From Pseudomonadota bacterium (GTDB lineage Bacteria; Desulfobacterota; BSN033; G020346125), in contig DAOVIU010000002.1 in NCBI GenBank assembly GCA_030673585.1, forward strand, positions 1 through 17,173: a stretch of 17,173 nucleotides of DNA. Reading direction: 5' to 3'. Within the stretch, counting starts at the first letter, position 1. Each line of letters opens with the position of its first letter. Position numbers and translations under genes: made by a program. The notes beneath the pieces are model-generated. The model did not search any database, was not told the origin of the DNA, and saw nothing but the letters and a program-made list of their open reading frames with translations. Below are positions 1-6,339 of this stretch, in pieces.

Positions 1-2
1 AG

Positions 3-191
3 ACGGCTGGGGGGTATGGCGACGGGGTCGGCACTGGCACGACTGGGGGACACTGGATCATCGAGGACTCGGCCTTCCTGTACAACACCTCCGACGGCCT
101 CGACCTACTCTACGTCCGTGAAGAGGGCTCTTCCATCGAGATCCGCCGCACCATCGCCGAGGGTAATGCTGGCAACGGCGTTGATGGTTAA
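3..191 (+). CDS. Fragment of a right-handed parallel beta-helix protein (5' end missing)
   Basis: The plus-strand frame beginning at base 3 is open for 62 codons to a TAA at 189-191. It reads like a coil of a parallel beta-helix (pectate-lyase-like) protein: a Gly/Thr-rich stretch, then [20 protein letters not shown], then [16 protein letters not shown]. The alternation of short hydrophobic beta strands with Asn/Gly turns is typical of these surface or secreted proteins. The segment looks more GC-rich, with more C in third positions, than the genes to its right. The last residues (after GNGV) are probably not real, because the methylmalonyl-CoA mutase gene begins on the opposite strand at about 177. 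There is no start codon inside the window. Either a neighbouring gene has been joined here by rearrangement, or the contig end is chimeric. The fold call is by pattern only. Confidence 0.5.
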   Translation, partial: TAGGYGDGVGTGTTGGHWIIEDSAFLYNTSDGLDLLYVREEGSSIEIRRTIAEGNAGNGVDG

Positions 192-626
192 GCCGGAGCC
201 AATTCGGTCGAGGGGTATGTCCCCAAAGGCAATCTCGAAATCCCTCAGCGTATCGACGGCCATTCCGACCCGACCCACCTCCCCTTCGGCAAGGGGATCA
301 TCCGAATCCAAGCCCAGTTGGGTGGGCAGATCGAAGGCCACGTTTAACCCCGTCTGGCCGTGGGCGATGAGGAATTTGAACCGCTCGTTGGTCTCTTGGG
401 GCGTACCAAAGCCGGAGTACTGGCGCATGGTCCAGGGACGGGTCCTGTACATACCCGGGTGAATACCTCGGGTGAACGGATATTCCCCGGGATTGCCCAA
501 ATCCCTTGCATAGTCGAAATCGGCGAGCTCCTCGGGCCCGTAGACTGGCTCTACCTTTATTCCCGACTGGAGGGTAACCTCCTCGATCTCCCCCTTTTCA
601 TTTTTGGTATAGGTGGCAACGCCCAT
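177..626 (-). CDS. Methylmalonyl-CoA mutase catalytic (large) subunit, N-terminal part, truncated at a junction
   Basis: This is the start of the catalytic subunit that interconverts methylmalonyl-CoA and succinyl-CoA. About 150 residues match the family: the N-terminal arm, then [20 protein letters not shown], the [16 protein letters not shown] substrate-barrel segment, [13 protein letters not shown], and SGLTINA at residues 144-150. After Ala150 the frame runs on for only 23 unrelated residues to a stop at 105-107, where intact mutases continue with a hydrophobic helix (usually PASILLAMY-like) for another ~400 residues. The gene is therefore broken near base 177. The ATG at 624-626 has a GGAGGGGGA ribosome site just upstream. 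It lies 61 bases downstream of the separate B12-binding subunit, the split arrangement seen in archaea and many anaerobic bacteria. The break may be an assembly join rather than a true mutation. Confidence 0.85.
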
Positions 627-643
627 GGTAGTCCCCCTCCCTC

Positions 644-662
644 AATTCCCTTTCTGGGAATT
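644..662. repeat. Perfect 7-bp stem-loop between the mutase subunit genes
   Basis: AATTCCC at 644-650 and GGGAATT at 656-662 form a perfect inverted repeat around a 5-base loop (TTTCT on the plus strand). It lies in the 61-base gap between the two mutase genes, just before the ribosome site of the catalytic subunit. There is no T-run, so it is not a standard terminator. It could affect the relative amounts or stability of the two cistrons; that is inference. Confidence 0.45.
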
Positions 663-687
663 CTATCTCCATATATCGACGGTAATT

Positions 688-1083
688 CTATTTTACGTTT
701 TCCCGGATAAATCGGACGGACTCTGAAAAGGGGGTACCCCCGGGAAATACCCCCTTAATTCCCATATCCCTCAATTTCCCGATGTCCCTCTTGGGAATAG
801 CCCCTCCAACCACGACCAGGATATCGGAGAGGCTTTCCTCCCTCATTCTTCCCATCAATTTCTCACAGAGGGGAAGGTGGGCTCCAGAGAGAATGGACAG
901 GCCAATGACATCCATGCCCTCCTGAATGGCGGCACTGATGATTTGATCTATGGTCTGGTGTAAGCCCGTATAGACCACCTCCATTCCGGCATCTCTTAGC
1001 GCCTGGGCAACCACCTTTGCTCCCCTGTCGTGTCCATCAAGCCCGGGTTTGGCCACCAATACCCTTATATTTTTGTCCTTCAC
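688..1083 (-). CDS. Methylmalonyl-CoA mutase, small cobalamin-binding subunit
   Basis: This 131-residue protein is the stand-alone B12-binding domain that supplies adenosylcobalamin to the catalytic mutase subunit. It has the Rossmann-like B12 fold with the base-off/His-on signature: GLDGHDRG near residues 14-21 contains the DxHxxG whose His ligates cobalt. GLSILSGAH follows near 61-69 and the VVVGG loop near 90-94 completes the nucleotide-tail pocket. Full length for this split class. The start is a GTG (1081-1083) with a strong GGAGGAGG ribosome site five bases upstream. It lies 29 bases downstream of the GntR regulator and 61 bases upstream of the catalytic subunit, so the three appear to form one transcription unit. 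Confidence 0.93.
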   Translation of the reverse strand: MKDKNIRVLVAKPGLDGHDRGAKVVAQALRDAGMEVVYTGLHQTIDQIISAAIQEGMDVIGLSILSGAHLPLCEKLMGRMREESLSDILVVVGGAIPKRDIGKLRDMGIKGVFPGGTPFSESVRFIRENVK

Positions 1084-1112
1084 AGGGCCCTCCTCCCTAC
1101 ACCCTCACGAAT

Positions 1113-1793
1113 CTAGACGATCCCCTTATCGAATTCCCTCAACACGACCTCCATTCCCCTCAGGATGTGGTCCCTCACCAATTTCTCCACTACGGCCGAG
1201 TCCTTCTTCTTCATGGCCGCGACCATTCGCTTATGGTCCCTCAGCGAGAGTCGTGGCATGCCGTTCACCCCTAAAATGGCCCCTCTGTAACGATCGAAGT
1301 AGTCCCTGAGATTATGGATCATATGGTAAAGCCTTCGCCTGTTGCTGGACTTGTAGAGGATGTCATGGAATTCCGTGTTAAGCTGGATGAACCTTTCCGT
1401 TTCTCCTCTCTCCAAGGCCCTTTCCGATTCCCCCAGCTTATCCTCCAACCGGGCCAGCTCCGCCTCATCCATATTTTGCGTTGCTACGACGGCCGCGTAG
1501 CTCTCCAAGACGCTCCGAATCCCGAAGACCTCCTCAACATCTGATCGGGTCCATTCCCTAACGACAAAACCACCCCGCCGTAGGCGAGTAACCAGTTCCT
1601 CCTGCTCCAATTTATGAAAAGCCTCCCTCACCGGGGTCCTGCTAGTCCCCATCTCGGCGGCCAACCGTTCTTCTTTCAGCCGCTGACCTGGCTTTACCCT
1701 TCCCCTGAGAATGGCATTTCTGAGAGCCTCGTATGCCTCTTCTCGGAGGGACCTTCTCCTCCTTACCCGGATTCCCGGAAGAACTTTTTCCAT
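1113..1793 (-). CDS. GntR-family transcriptional regulator, FadR/FCD subfamily
   Basis: This 226-residue repressor-type regulator has an N-terminal winged helix-turn-helix. The pattern is LREEAYEALRNAILRG, PGQRL, EERLAAEMGTSRTPVREA, then a wing with RRGGFVV. A C-terminal all-helical FCD ligand domain follows, with the usual metal-site histidines in NTEFHDILY, DHKRMVAAM and LVRDHILRG. FCD regulators commonly sense organic acids or acyl-CoA-related metabolites. I chose the ATG at 1791-1793. A longer frame begins at a TTG (1863-1865), but that TTG is the first codon of a good -35 box, and the intervening stretch holds the -10 and an operator-like site. The chosen ATG lacks a convincing Shine-Dalgarno sequence. 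It is first in the unit with the two mutase genes and 182 bases downstream of the E2 gene, so it probably controls one or both groups and itself. Confidence 0.88.
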   Translation of the reverse strand: MEKVLPGIRVRRRRSLREEAYEALRNAILRGRVKPGQRLKEERLAAEMGTSRTPVREAFHKLEQEELVTRLRRGGFVVREWTRSDVEEVFGIRSVLESYAAVVATQNMDEAELARLEDKLGESERALERGETERFIQLNTEFHDILYKSSNRRRLYHMIHNLRDYFDRYRGAILGVNGMPRLSLRDHKRMVAAMKKKDSAVVEKLVRDHILRGMEVVLREFDKGIV

Positions 1794-1806
1794 CCCGGTG
1801 TCTTTC

Positions 1807-1820
1807 TGTATACTGTATCC
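1807..1820. promoter_or_regulatory. Candidate operator for the GntR/FCD regulator
   Basis: The plus-strand sequence TGTATACTGTATCC contains the perfect palindrome GTATAC followed by a second GTAT. FCD-type GntR proteins often bind short palindromes with TGTATACA-like cores. The site lies about 16 bases downstream of the -10 box and just ahead of the regulator's ATG, a position suited to autorepression. The identification is by motif and position only. Confidence 0.4.
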
Positions 1821-1835
1821 AAAAATCCTTCCCCC

Positions 1836-1865
1836 ACTATACGGGACGGCCCCGATTGATGTCAA
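1836..1865 (-). promoter_or_regulatory. Sigma-70-type promoter of the gntR-mutase operon
   Basis: On the minus strand a perfect TTGACA (1865-1860) is followed after 18 bases by TATAGT (1841-1836), five of six consensus bases. Transcription would start near 1829, giving a leader of about 35 bases to the ATG at 1793. The -35 box coincides with the TTG that opens the longer reading frame, which argues against that start. Confidence 0.65.
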
Positions 1866-1975
1866 GGGAATTGTGGGATGTTATGGCCTGAGGGATGTAA
1901 AGCTTTTCGAAGGCAGAGGGAAATACAGGATGAGTTGCGGATGTAAACTGATTTGGAGGACGGCGTTATGGTGGT

Positions 1976-3172
1976 TCAAGAACACGGAAAATTGGGATTC
2001 TCCAGCAGTTCCTTTACCCGCCCGAGAAACTTGGCGGCAGTGGCCCCATCGACGATCCGATGATCCGAGGACAAGGTCAGCCACGCAATGGGTTTGATCC
2101 CAACCCTTCCTCCCTCAGCCACGGGTTTCTCCACCGTCCTTCCCACCCCGAGGATGGAACACTGGGGAGGGTTGATGATGGCATTGAATGTATCGATTCC
2201 AAACATCCCCAGATTGGACAGGGTAAAGGTTCCCGCTGTTACCTCGTCCACGGAAAGCGTATTGCTTCTGGCCTTTTCGGTTAAATCCCGCAGAGCCGAG
2301 GCGATTTCGGTGATGCTCTTTCGGTCGGCTCCATGTATTACGGGAACGATCAACCCATCCTCAACGGCCATGGCCACCCCGATATTGACCTCCTCCACCA
2401 ACCGGATTCCCTCCCCCTCGATCCTGGAATTGATGATGGGGTGATCCCGTAAGGCCAGGGCTGTAATTTTTACCAGAATGTCGGTAATGGATAGGCGAAC
2501 CCCTGCCTTTTTTCCCACTTCCCCCAGCAACCTGTCCCTCAACTGCAGCGTACCCGTCATGTCGGCCTCCACGCTGAGGAAGAAGTGCGGTATGGTCCTG
2601 GTGCTCTCGCTCATCCTCTGGGCTATGACCCTTCGAATTCCCTTTATAGGGATCAGCTTGCCGGGAAGGGGCTCTTGAGCCGCGGGACCAGGGGCTTCCG
2701 CCCCCTCCCGGATTGCGTTCAGTACATCTTCCTTGACGATCCTCCCCCCGGGCCCAGTCCCCTCGATGGCAGCCAAATCAACCCCCTCTTCCCGGGCGAT
2801 TTTACGGGCCAACGGCGACGCCAAAACCCGCTCCCTTCTGGCTGGTGGTGGAACCGCCTTTTTAGCCATGGGGGGAACCTTCTCGGCCGCCTTGACCTCT
2901 TCCCCAACTGCCCCTATGTCTGGCAGTGCTTCCTCGCTCGCCCCGATTACGGCGATGGGCTTGGCCACGGGGACGACCTCTCCCTCCCGATGCAGGATCG
3001 CCCTCAGTATGCCCGAAGCAGGCGCCTCATACTCATAGGTAACCTTCTCCGTCATGATCACGACCAAGGGCTCTCCCTTCTCCACCCGTTCCCCCTCGGA
3101 TTTCACCCAGCTCTCGATGGAGCCCTCTGTCATGGTCAATCCCAGCTTTGGCATCACTACTACCGTAGCCAT
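1976..3172 (-). CDS. Lipoyl-dependent acyltransferase (E2) of a 2-oxo-acid or acetoin dehydrogenase complex
   Basis: This 398-residue protein is the core E2 subunit, which passes an acyl group from its swinging lipoyl arm to coenzyme A. Residues 1-77 are one lipoyl domain with the lipoylated Lys43 in TEKVTYE. A Pro/Ala-rich linker follows. Residues ~116-153 are the peripheral-subunit-binding domain (ASPLARKIAREEGVDL, GTGPGGRIVKEDV). Residues ~172-398 are the catalytic domain with PHFFLSVEADMT, SNLGMFGIDTF and the active-site DHRIVDG (His371, Asp375). The start ATG has AGGAGA six bases upstream and lies 19 bases after the E3 gene. No E1 genes are present, so the substrate (pyruvate, branched-chain 2-oxo acid or acetoin) cannot be decided. 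The single-lipoyl layout resembles acetoin or branched-chain enzymes. The proximity of methylmalonyl-CoA mutase fits branched-chain amino-acid breakdown, by inference. Confidence 0.92.
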   Translation of the reverse strand: MATVVVMPKLGLTMTEGSIESWVKSEGERVEKGEPLVVIMTEKVTYEYEAPASGILRAILHREGEVVPVAKPIAVIGASEEALPDIGAVGEEVKAAEKVPPMAKKAVPPPARRERVLASPLARKIAREEGVDLAAIEGTGPGGRIVKEDVLNAIREGAEAPGPAAQEPLPGKLIPIKGIRRVIAQRMSESTRTIPHFFLSVEADMTGTLQLRDRLLGEVGKKAGVRLSITDILVKITALALRDHPIINSRIEGEGIRLVEEVNIGVAMAVEDGLIVPVIHGADRKSITEIASALRDLTEKARSNTLSVDEVTAGTFTLSNLGMFGIDTFNAIINPPQCSILGVGRTVEKPVAEGGRVGIKPIAWLTLSSDHRIVDGATAAKFLGRVKELLENPNFPCS

Positions 3173-3191
3173 AGATCGTCTCCTGCGTTTC

Positions 3192-4598
3192 TCATTCCTT
3201 TATAATATGAATGACCTCCCCCATCAAATCCAGCGAAGCCTCAAGAAAGGCCTCCGAGTAGGTGGGATGGGGAAAGATCGTCGCCCTTATCTCCTCGGGG
3301 CCGAGCTCATTCCTCATGGCCAGCGAGGCCAACCCGATCAACTCGCTGGCTTGAGGCCCGATGATGTGAACGCCCAGTATCTCCCCATATTTCTTCCCCA
3401 TGATGACCTTGACGACTCCTTCCTCCTCACCCGTGGCAACGGATTTTCCACAGCCCATGAAGGGGAATTTTCCAACCTCAATCTCCCCTTCCCCTTCGGC
3501 TTCCAGCTCGGTCAGGCCGATGGACGCAACCTCGGGATCCGTGTAGATAACCCGGGGAATGAGGCGGTAGTCCACCGCCGTGGACCTCCCGGCAATGTTA
3601 TCAACGGCAACCGCCGCCTCAGCGTATGCCTTATGGGCATAACACCCCCTTCCCACCATATCGCCGACGGCATATATTCCCCTCACGGAGGTCTCCATCT
3701 GGGGACTCACGCTCATGAACCCTCCTCGCAATGGGAGGTTGATCTTGTCGATACCCAAGCCTTCCAGCTCCGGCTTCCTGGCTCCGGCGTACAAGACCTT
3801 TTCAGCGGTTAGTATCTTAGTCCCCTTCGGTCCCTCCAGGGAAAGGCGGAGCCTTCTGCCATCCATGTCGATGGCCGTTACGTGCACCCCAGTGTGGATA
3901 CCGATCTTCTTGGTAGTCAACACCCGCCTGTACCGAACCGAAAGCTCACGATCCATCCCGGGGAGGACGCGATCCTCCGCCTCCACGAGGGTAACTTCTG
4001 TTCCAAGGCCTGCGAAGAGGGTGGCGAATTCAACGCCCCTTTTCCCCGCCCCGATAATAGCTAGACTTTGGGGGACCCGATCCACGTTGAGGGCATCGTC
4101 CGTACTGAGGATGTGATTCCCATCGATTTGGATGGGAGCACCCGGGGCAGGAATCACCCCTGCAGCGAGGATCACTGCCCTAGATCTCAATTCATGATTC
4201 GATCCCCGGGCTCCCTTGACCAAAACCCTTCGGGGGTCGATCACGGACCCGTTCCCCCTGAACACCGAGATGCCATGATGAGCCAGAAGGGAGGTGATGC
4301 CTCCGACGGCCTTCTCGACTACCGCCCGCTTTCGGGCCATGACCTTGTGAAAGTCCGGCATAATCTTCTTAACATCCATATCGCTAAGGGCTGCCAGACG
4401 TGGAAGGGATTGGAAACGAATGACATCGTGGAGGAGCGCCTTCGTAGGGATACATCCCCTGTTCAGACACGTGCCGCCAATCTTATCCCTTTCGACCAAG
4501 GCGACCTTCAACCCCCTCTGAGCTCCCCGAATGGCCGCGACATAGCCCCCAGGTCCTCCACCGATGATGGTTAGATCGAAGTCCCTATTTCCAGCCAT
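3192..4598 (-). CDS. lpdA: Dihydrolipoyl dehydrogenase (E3)
   Basis: This 468-residue flavoprotein reoxidises the dihydrolipoyl arm of E2 and reduces NAD+. The order is an FAD-binding GGGPGG (residues 13-18), the redox pair GGTCLNRGCIPTK (Cys44, Cys49), an NAD-binding GAGKRG loop (183-188), the second FAD motif VGDMVG (311-316), and the dimerisation domain ending in the His-Glu dyad HPTYSEA (His444, Glu449). The NAD loop carries Lys-Arg where most family members have a hydrophobic pair, and the usual ATG motif is AAG near residue 145. The ATG at 4596-4598 is chosen because AGAGGTGA sits just before it and the family N-terminus starts there; an upstream frame to 4808 crosses the promoter region. 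A TTGACA on the minus strand at 4655-4650 is a possible -35 box without a well-spaced -10. It is the first gene of the E3-E2 pair. Confidence 0.94.
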   Translation of the reverse strand: MAGNRDFDLTIIGGGPGGYVAAIRGAQRGLKVALVERDKIGGTCLNRGCIPTKALLHDVIRFQSLPRLAALSDMDVKKIMPDFHKVMARKRAVVEKAVGGITSLLAHHGISVFRGNGSVIDPRRVLVKGARGSNHELRSRAVILAAGVIPAPGAPIQIDGNHILSTDDALNVDRVPQSLAIIGAGKRGVEFATLFAGLGTEVTLVEAEDRVLPGMDRELSVRYRRVLTTKKIGIHTGVHVTAIDMDGRRLRLSLEGPKGTKILTAEKVLYAGARKPELEGLGIDKINLPLRGGFMSVSPQMETSVRGIYAVGDMVGRGCYAHKAYAEAAVAVDNIAGRSTAVDYRLIPRVIYTDPEVASIGLTELEAEGEGEIEVGKFPFMGCGKSVATGEEEGVVKVIMGKKYGEILGVHIIGPQASELIGLASLAMRNELGPEEIRATIFPHPTYSEAFLEASLDLMGEVIHIIKE

Positions 4599-4689
4599 TC
4601 TCACCTCTTGGTTTGTATAATTCCTAGAGTTATGCGACCGGAAAGCGGATGTCAAGCACATTTGGGACCGACATGAGGACGTATGGCCG

Positions 4690-4718
4690 TTGATCGCGAA
4701 TGCCGATTCTGGTAAAAT
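4690..4718 (+). promoter_or_regulatory. Promoter of the J-domain gene and hydroxyacyl-CoA dehydrogenase
   Basis: TTGATC at 4690-4695 and TAAAAT at 4713-4718 are separated by exactly 17 bases. Transcription would start near 4725, about 24 bases before the ATG at 4749, with a strong GGAGG at 4739-4743 between them. The next gene, 29 bases after the J-domain gene, is probably read from the same promoter. Confidence 0.6.
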
Positions 4719-4748
4719 CGCCCTTAGCTTCGGCTTGGGGGAGGAAGT

Positions 4749-5438
4749 ATGGCCGAAAATGACTATTATGAGATTCTGGGATTGCGAAGGGATGCCACCC
4801 GCGCCCAAATCAAATCAGCCTATCGCAAACTCGCCTTCAAATACCACCCCGATCGTAACCCCAACGATAGGTTGGCGGAGGCGCGGTTCAAGGAGATCAG
4901 CGAGGCCTATGGTGTTTTGATGGATAAGGGAAAACGACCCCAGTATGATCTCGGCCGCAGGGGATACGGCGATTATCGGTTTCACTATACGCAGAGTGAT
5001 ATCTTTCAGGACATGTTTCATGTTTAGGGATCCCAATTCCAGCGAGGTTTTCAGGACGCTCTCCAGGGAGTTCGAAAGGTTCGGTTTCCAATTCGACCGG
5101 AATTTCGTCAACCACGTCTTCTTCGGGGAAAGGGTTTCCCCTGCGGCGGACCCATATTTGGCCGGAAGGCCTTCCGTCTTCACCCATCAGCACATGGCGT
5201 TTTTGGGCAAACCGTAAGGGAATCGGTCTCAAGGAAGAAAAGGCCTCAAATCCGGAAGGATAGGGGGATATTGGCGAAAATCGGCCAGGGGATAAGCCGA
5301 TATCTCATCAAACCCTCCATCGGAGGAATCCTCTCCACCCGATCACCCTTCGTTCGGCAAATCAAACCCTCCCGTGTTGCCCGAAATGAGGCCGTAATAT
5401 TGACACGGCAGACCAATTATGATAGAGACCACCGGTAA
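4749..5438 (+). pseudogene. J-domain (DnaJ-like) protein gene with two compensating frame changes
   Basis: Residues 1-70 are a complete J-domain with [23 protein letters not shown] (His33-Pro34-Asp35) and [11 protein letters not shown], the part that stimulates Hsp70 ATPase. The frame stops at TAG 5025-5027, giving only 92 residues. A tandem copy of CATGTTT (5012-5018, 5019-5025) causes this. With one copy removed the protein continues as [26 protein letters not shown] and VNHVFFGE. Somewhere between about 5120 and 5205 the family-like reading returns to the original frame and ends with ILAKIGQGISRYLIKPSIGG and a stop at 5436-5438. That is roughly 230 residues in all, resembling J-domain proteins with a DIFxDxF and FFG region. 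The gene is either recently broken, expressed as a bare 92-residue J-domain, or carries sequencing errors. It lies 29 bases before the dehydrogenase gene and has a strong GGAGG ribosome site. Confidence 0.75.
5012..5025. repeat. 7-bp tandem duplication that shifts the J-domain reading frame
   Basis: CATGTTT occurs twice in direct succession. Seven bases is not a multiple of three, so the second copy throws the frame by +1 and brings the TAG at 5025-5027 into frame. Deleting one copy restores a continuous family-like protein, which strongly suggests replication slippage or a base-calling/assembly artefact. Confidence 0.85.
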
Positions 5439-5467
5439 AAATGAATTGGGCTTATGGGGGTATCGAG

Positions 5468-6322
5468 ATGAAGATCAAGAAGATCGGCGTTATAGGTGCA
5501 GGTGCTATGGGGAGCGGCATTACTCAGGTAGCGGCTCAAAGCGGATGTGACGTGGTGATGCAAGATGTGACCGATGAGTTCGTAAAACAAGGGGTGGACT
5601 CCATTGACCGGTTCCTGACAAAGGGCCTCGAGCGAGGAAAGATCACTGAGGAGCAAAAGAAGGATGTGTTGAGCAGGATCAGGGGGACAACCCGAATCGA
5701 GGACATGGGGAATGTCGATTTCATCATTGAGGCGGTATTCGAGGATCTCAAGGTGAAACAGGACGTTTTTGAGAAAATTGAAGCTCTCGTTGCCCCTGAG
5801 GTCATCCTCTGTACAAATACTTCCTCCATCTCCATCACGGAAATAGCCTCGACCACCAAGCGCCCGGACAAGGTTGCGGGGATGCACTTCTTCAATCCGG
5901 CTCAGATCATGAGGCTCGTGGAGGTTATTCGAGGGTACCACAGCTCCGATGAGACCATTGCGACCGTTATCGATCTGACGAAACAGATGGGAAAGGAGCC
6001 CGTTGAGGTCAAAAAGGACTCCCCCGGTTTCGTGGTCAATCGCATCATGATACCGCACTTTATCGAGGCCATTAAGATCGTGGAGGAGGGCATCGCCACC
6101 GTCGAGGATGTGGATAAAGCGGTCAAATTGGGGTTGAATTACCCCATGGGACCCTTTGAACTGATGGACCTGACCGGCAACGATATCGGATACCACGTAA
6201 TGGACTATCTCAATACGGAGCTACCGAGGGAGTTGAAATGGTCCCCACCGAATTTGCTCAAGACCCTCATCAGGGCCAGGCGTCTGGGCAGAAAAACAGG
6301 AGGCGGGTGGTACGACTACTGA
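5468..6322 (+). CDS. 3-hydroxyacyl-CoA (3-hydroxybutyryl-CoA) dehydrogenase
   Basis: This 284-residue cytoplasmic enzyme oxidises or forms 3-hydroxyacyl-CoA with NAD(P), as in butyrate metabolism or beta-oxidation. The N-terminal Rossmann fold begins with GVIGAGAMGSGI (residues 7-18). The catalytic set is visible: Ser119 in NTSS, His140 in MHFFNPA, Glu152 in RLVEVI, and Asn191 in GFVVNRI. The C-terminal helical domain has NYPMGPFELMDLTGNDI and ends with the usual GGGWYDY. The length equals that of stand-alone Hbd enzymes. I chose ATG 5468 over ATG 5441, because the protein family begins at MKIKKIGVIG and a GGGGG run lies upstream. It follows the J-domain gene by 29 bases. No thiolase or crotonase gene accompanies it here, so the exact pathway is open. 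Confidence 0.93.
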   Translation: MKIKKIGVIGAGAMGSGITQVAAQSGCDVVMQDVTDEFVKQGVDSIDRFLTKGLERGKITEEQKKDVLSRIRGTTRIEDMGNVDFIIEAVFEDLKVKQDVFEKIEALVAPEVILCTNTSSISITEIASTTKRPDKVAGMHFFNPAQIMRLVEVIRGYHSSDETIATVIDLTKQMGKEPVEVKKDSPGFVVNRIMIPHFIEAIKIVEEGIATVEDVDKAVKLGLNYPMGPFELMDLTGNDIGYHVMDYLNTELPRELKWSPPNLLKTLIRARRLGRKTGGGWYDY

Positions 6323-6339
6323 GGATAAGAGGGCCTGTC

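Noticed and set aside
1794..1865. TTG start for a longer GntR regulator
   Set aside because: The TTG is part of a consensus -35 box, and the extension contains the -10 and an operator-like palindrome.
4599..4808. 70-codon N-terminal extension of the E3 reading frame
   Set aside because: It covers the divergent promoter region and the start of the J-domain gene; the strong ribosome site and family N-terminus support ATG 4598.
5400..5428. TTGACA followed by TAGAGA as a separate promoter for the dehydrogenase gene
   Set aside because: The -35 is perfect, but the -10 at correct spacing matches only three of six bases and lies inside the end of the J-domain gene.
5417..6196. 259-codon minus-strand frame opposite the hydroxyacyl-CoA dehydrogenase gene
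   Set aside because: His/Asp-rich antisense shadow of a clearly conserved enzyme; no ribosome site or motifs.
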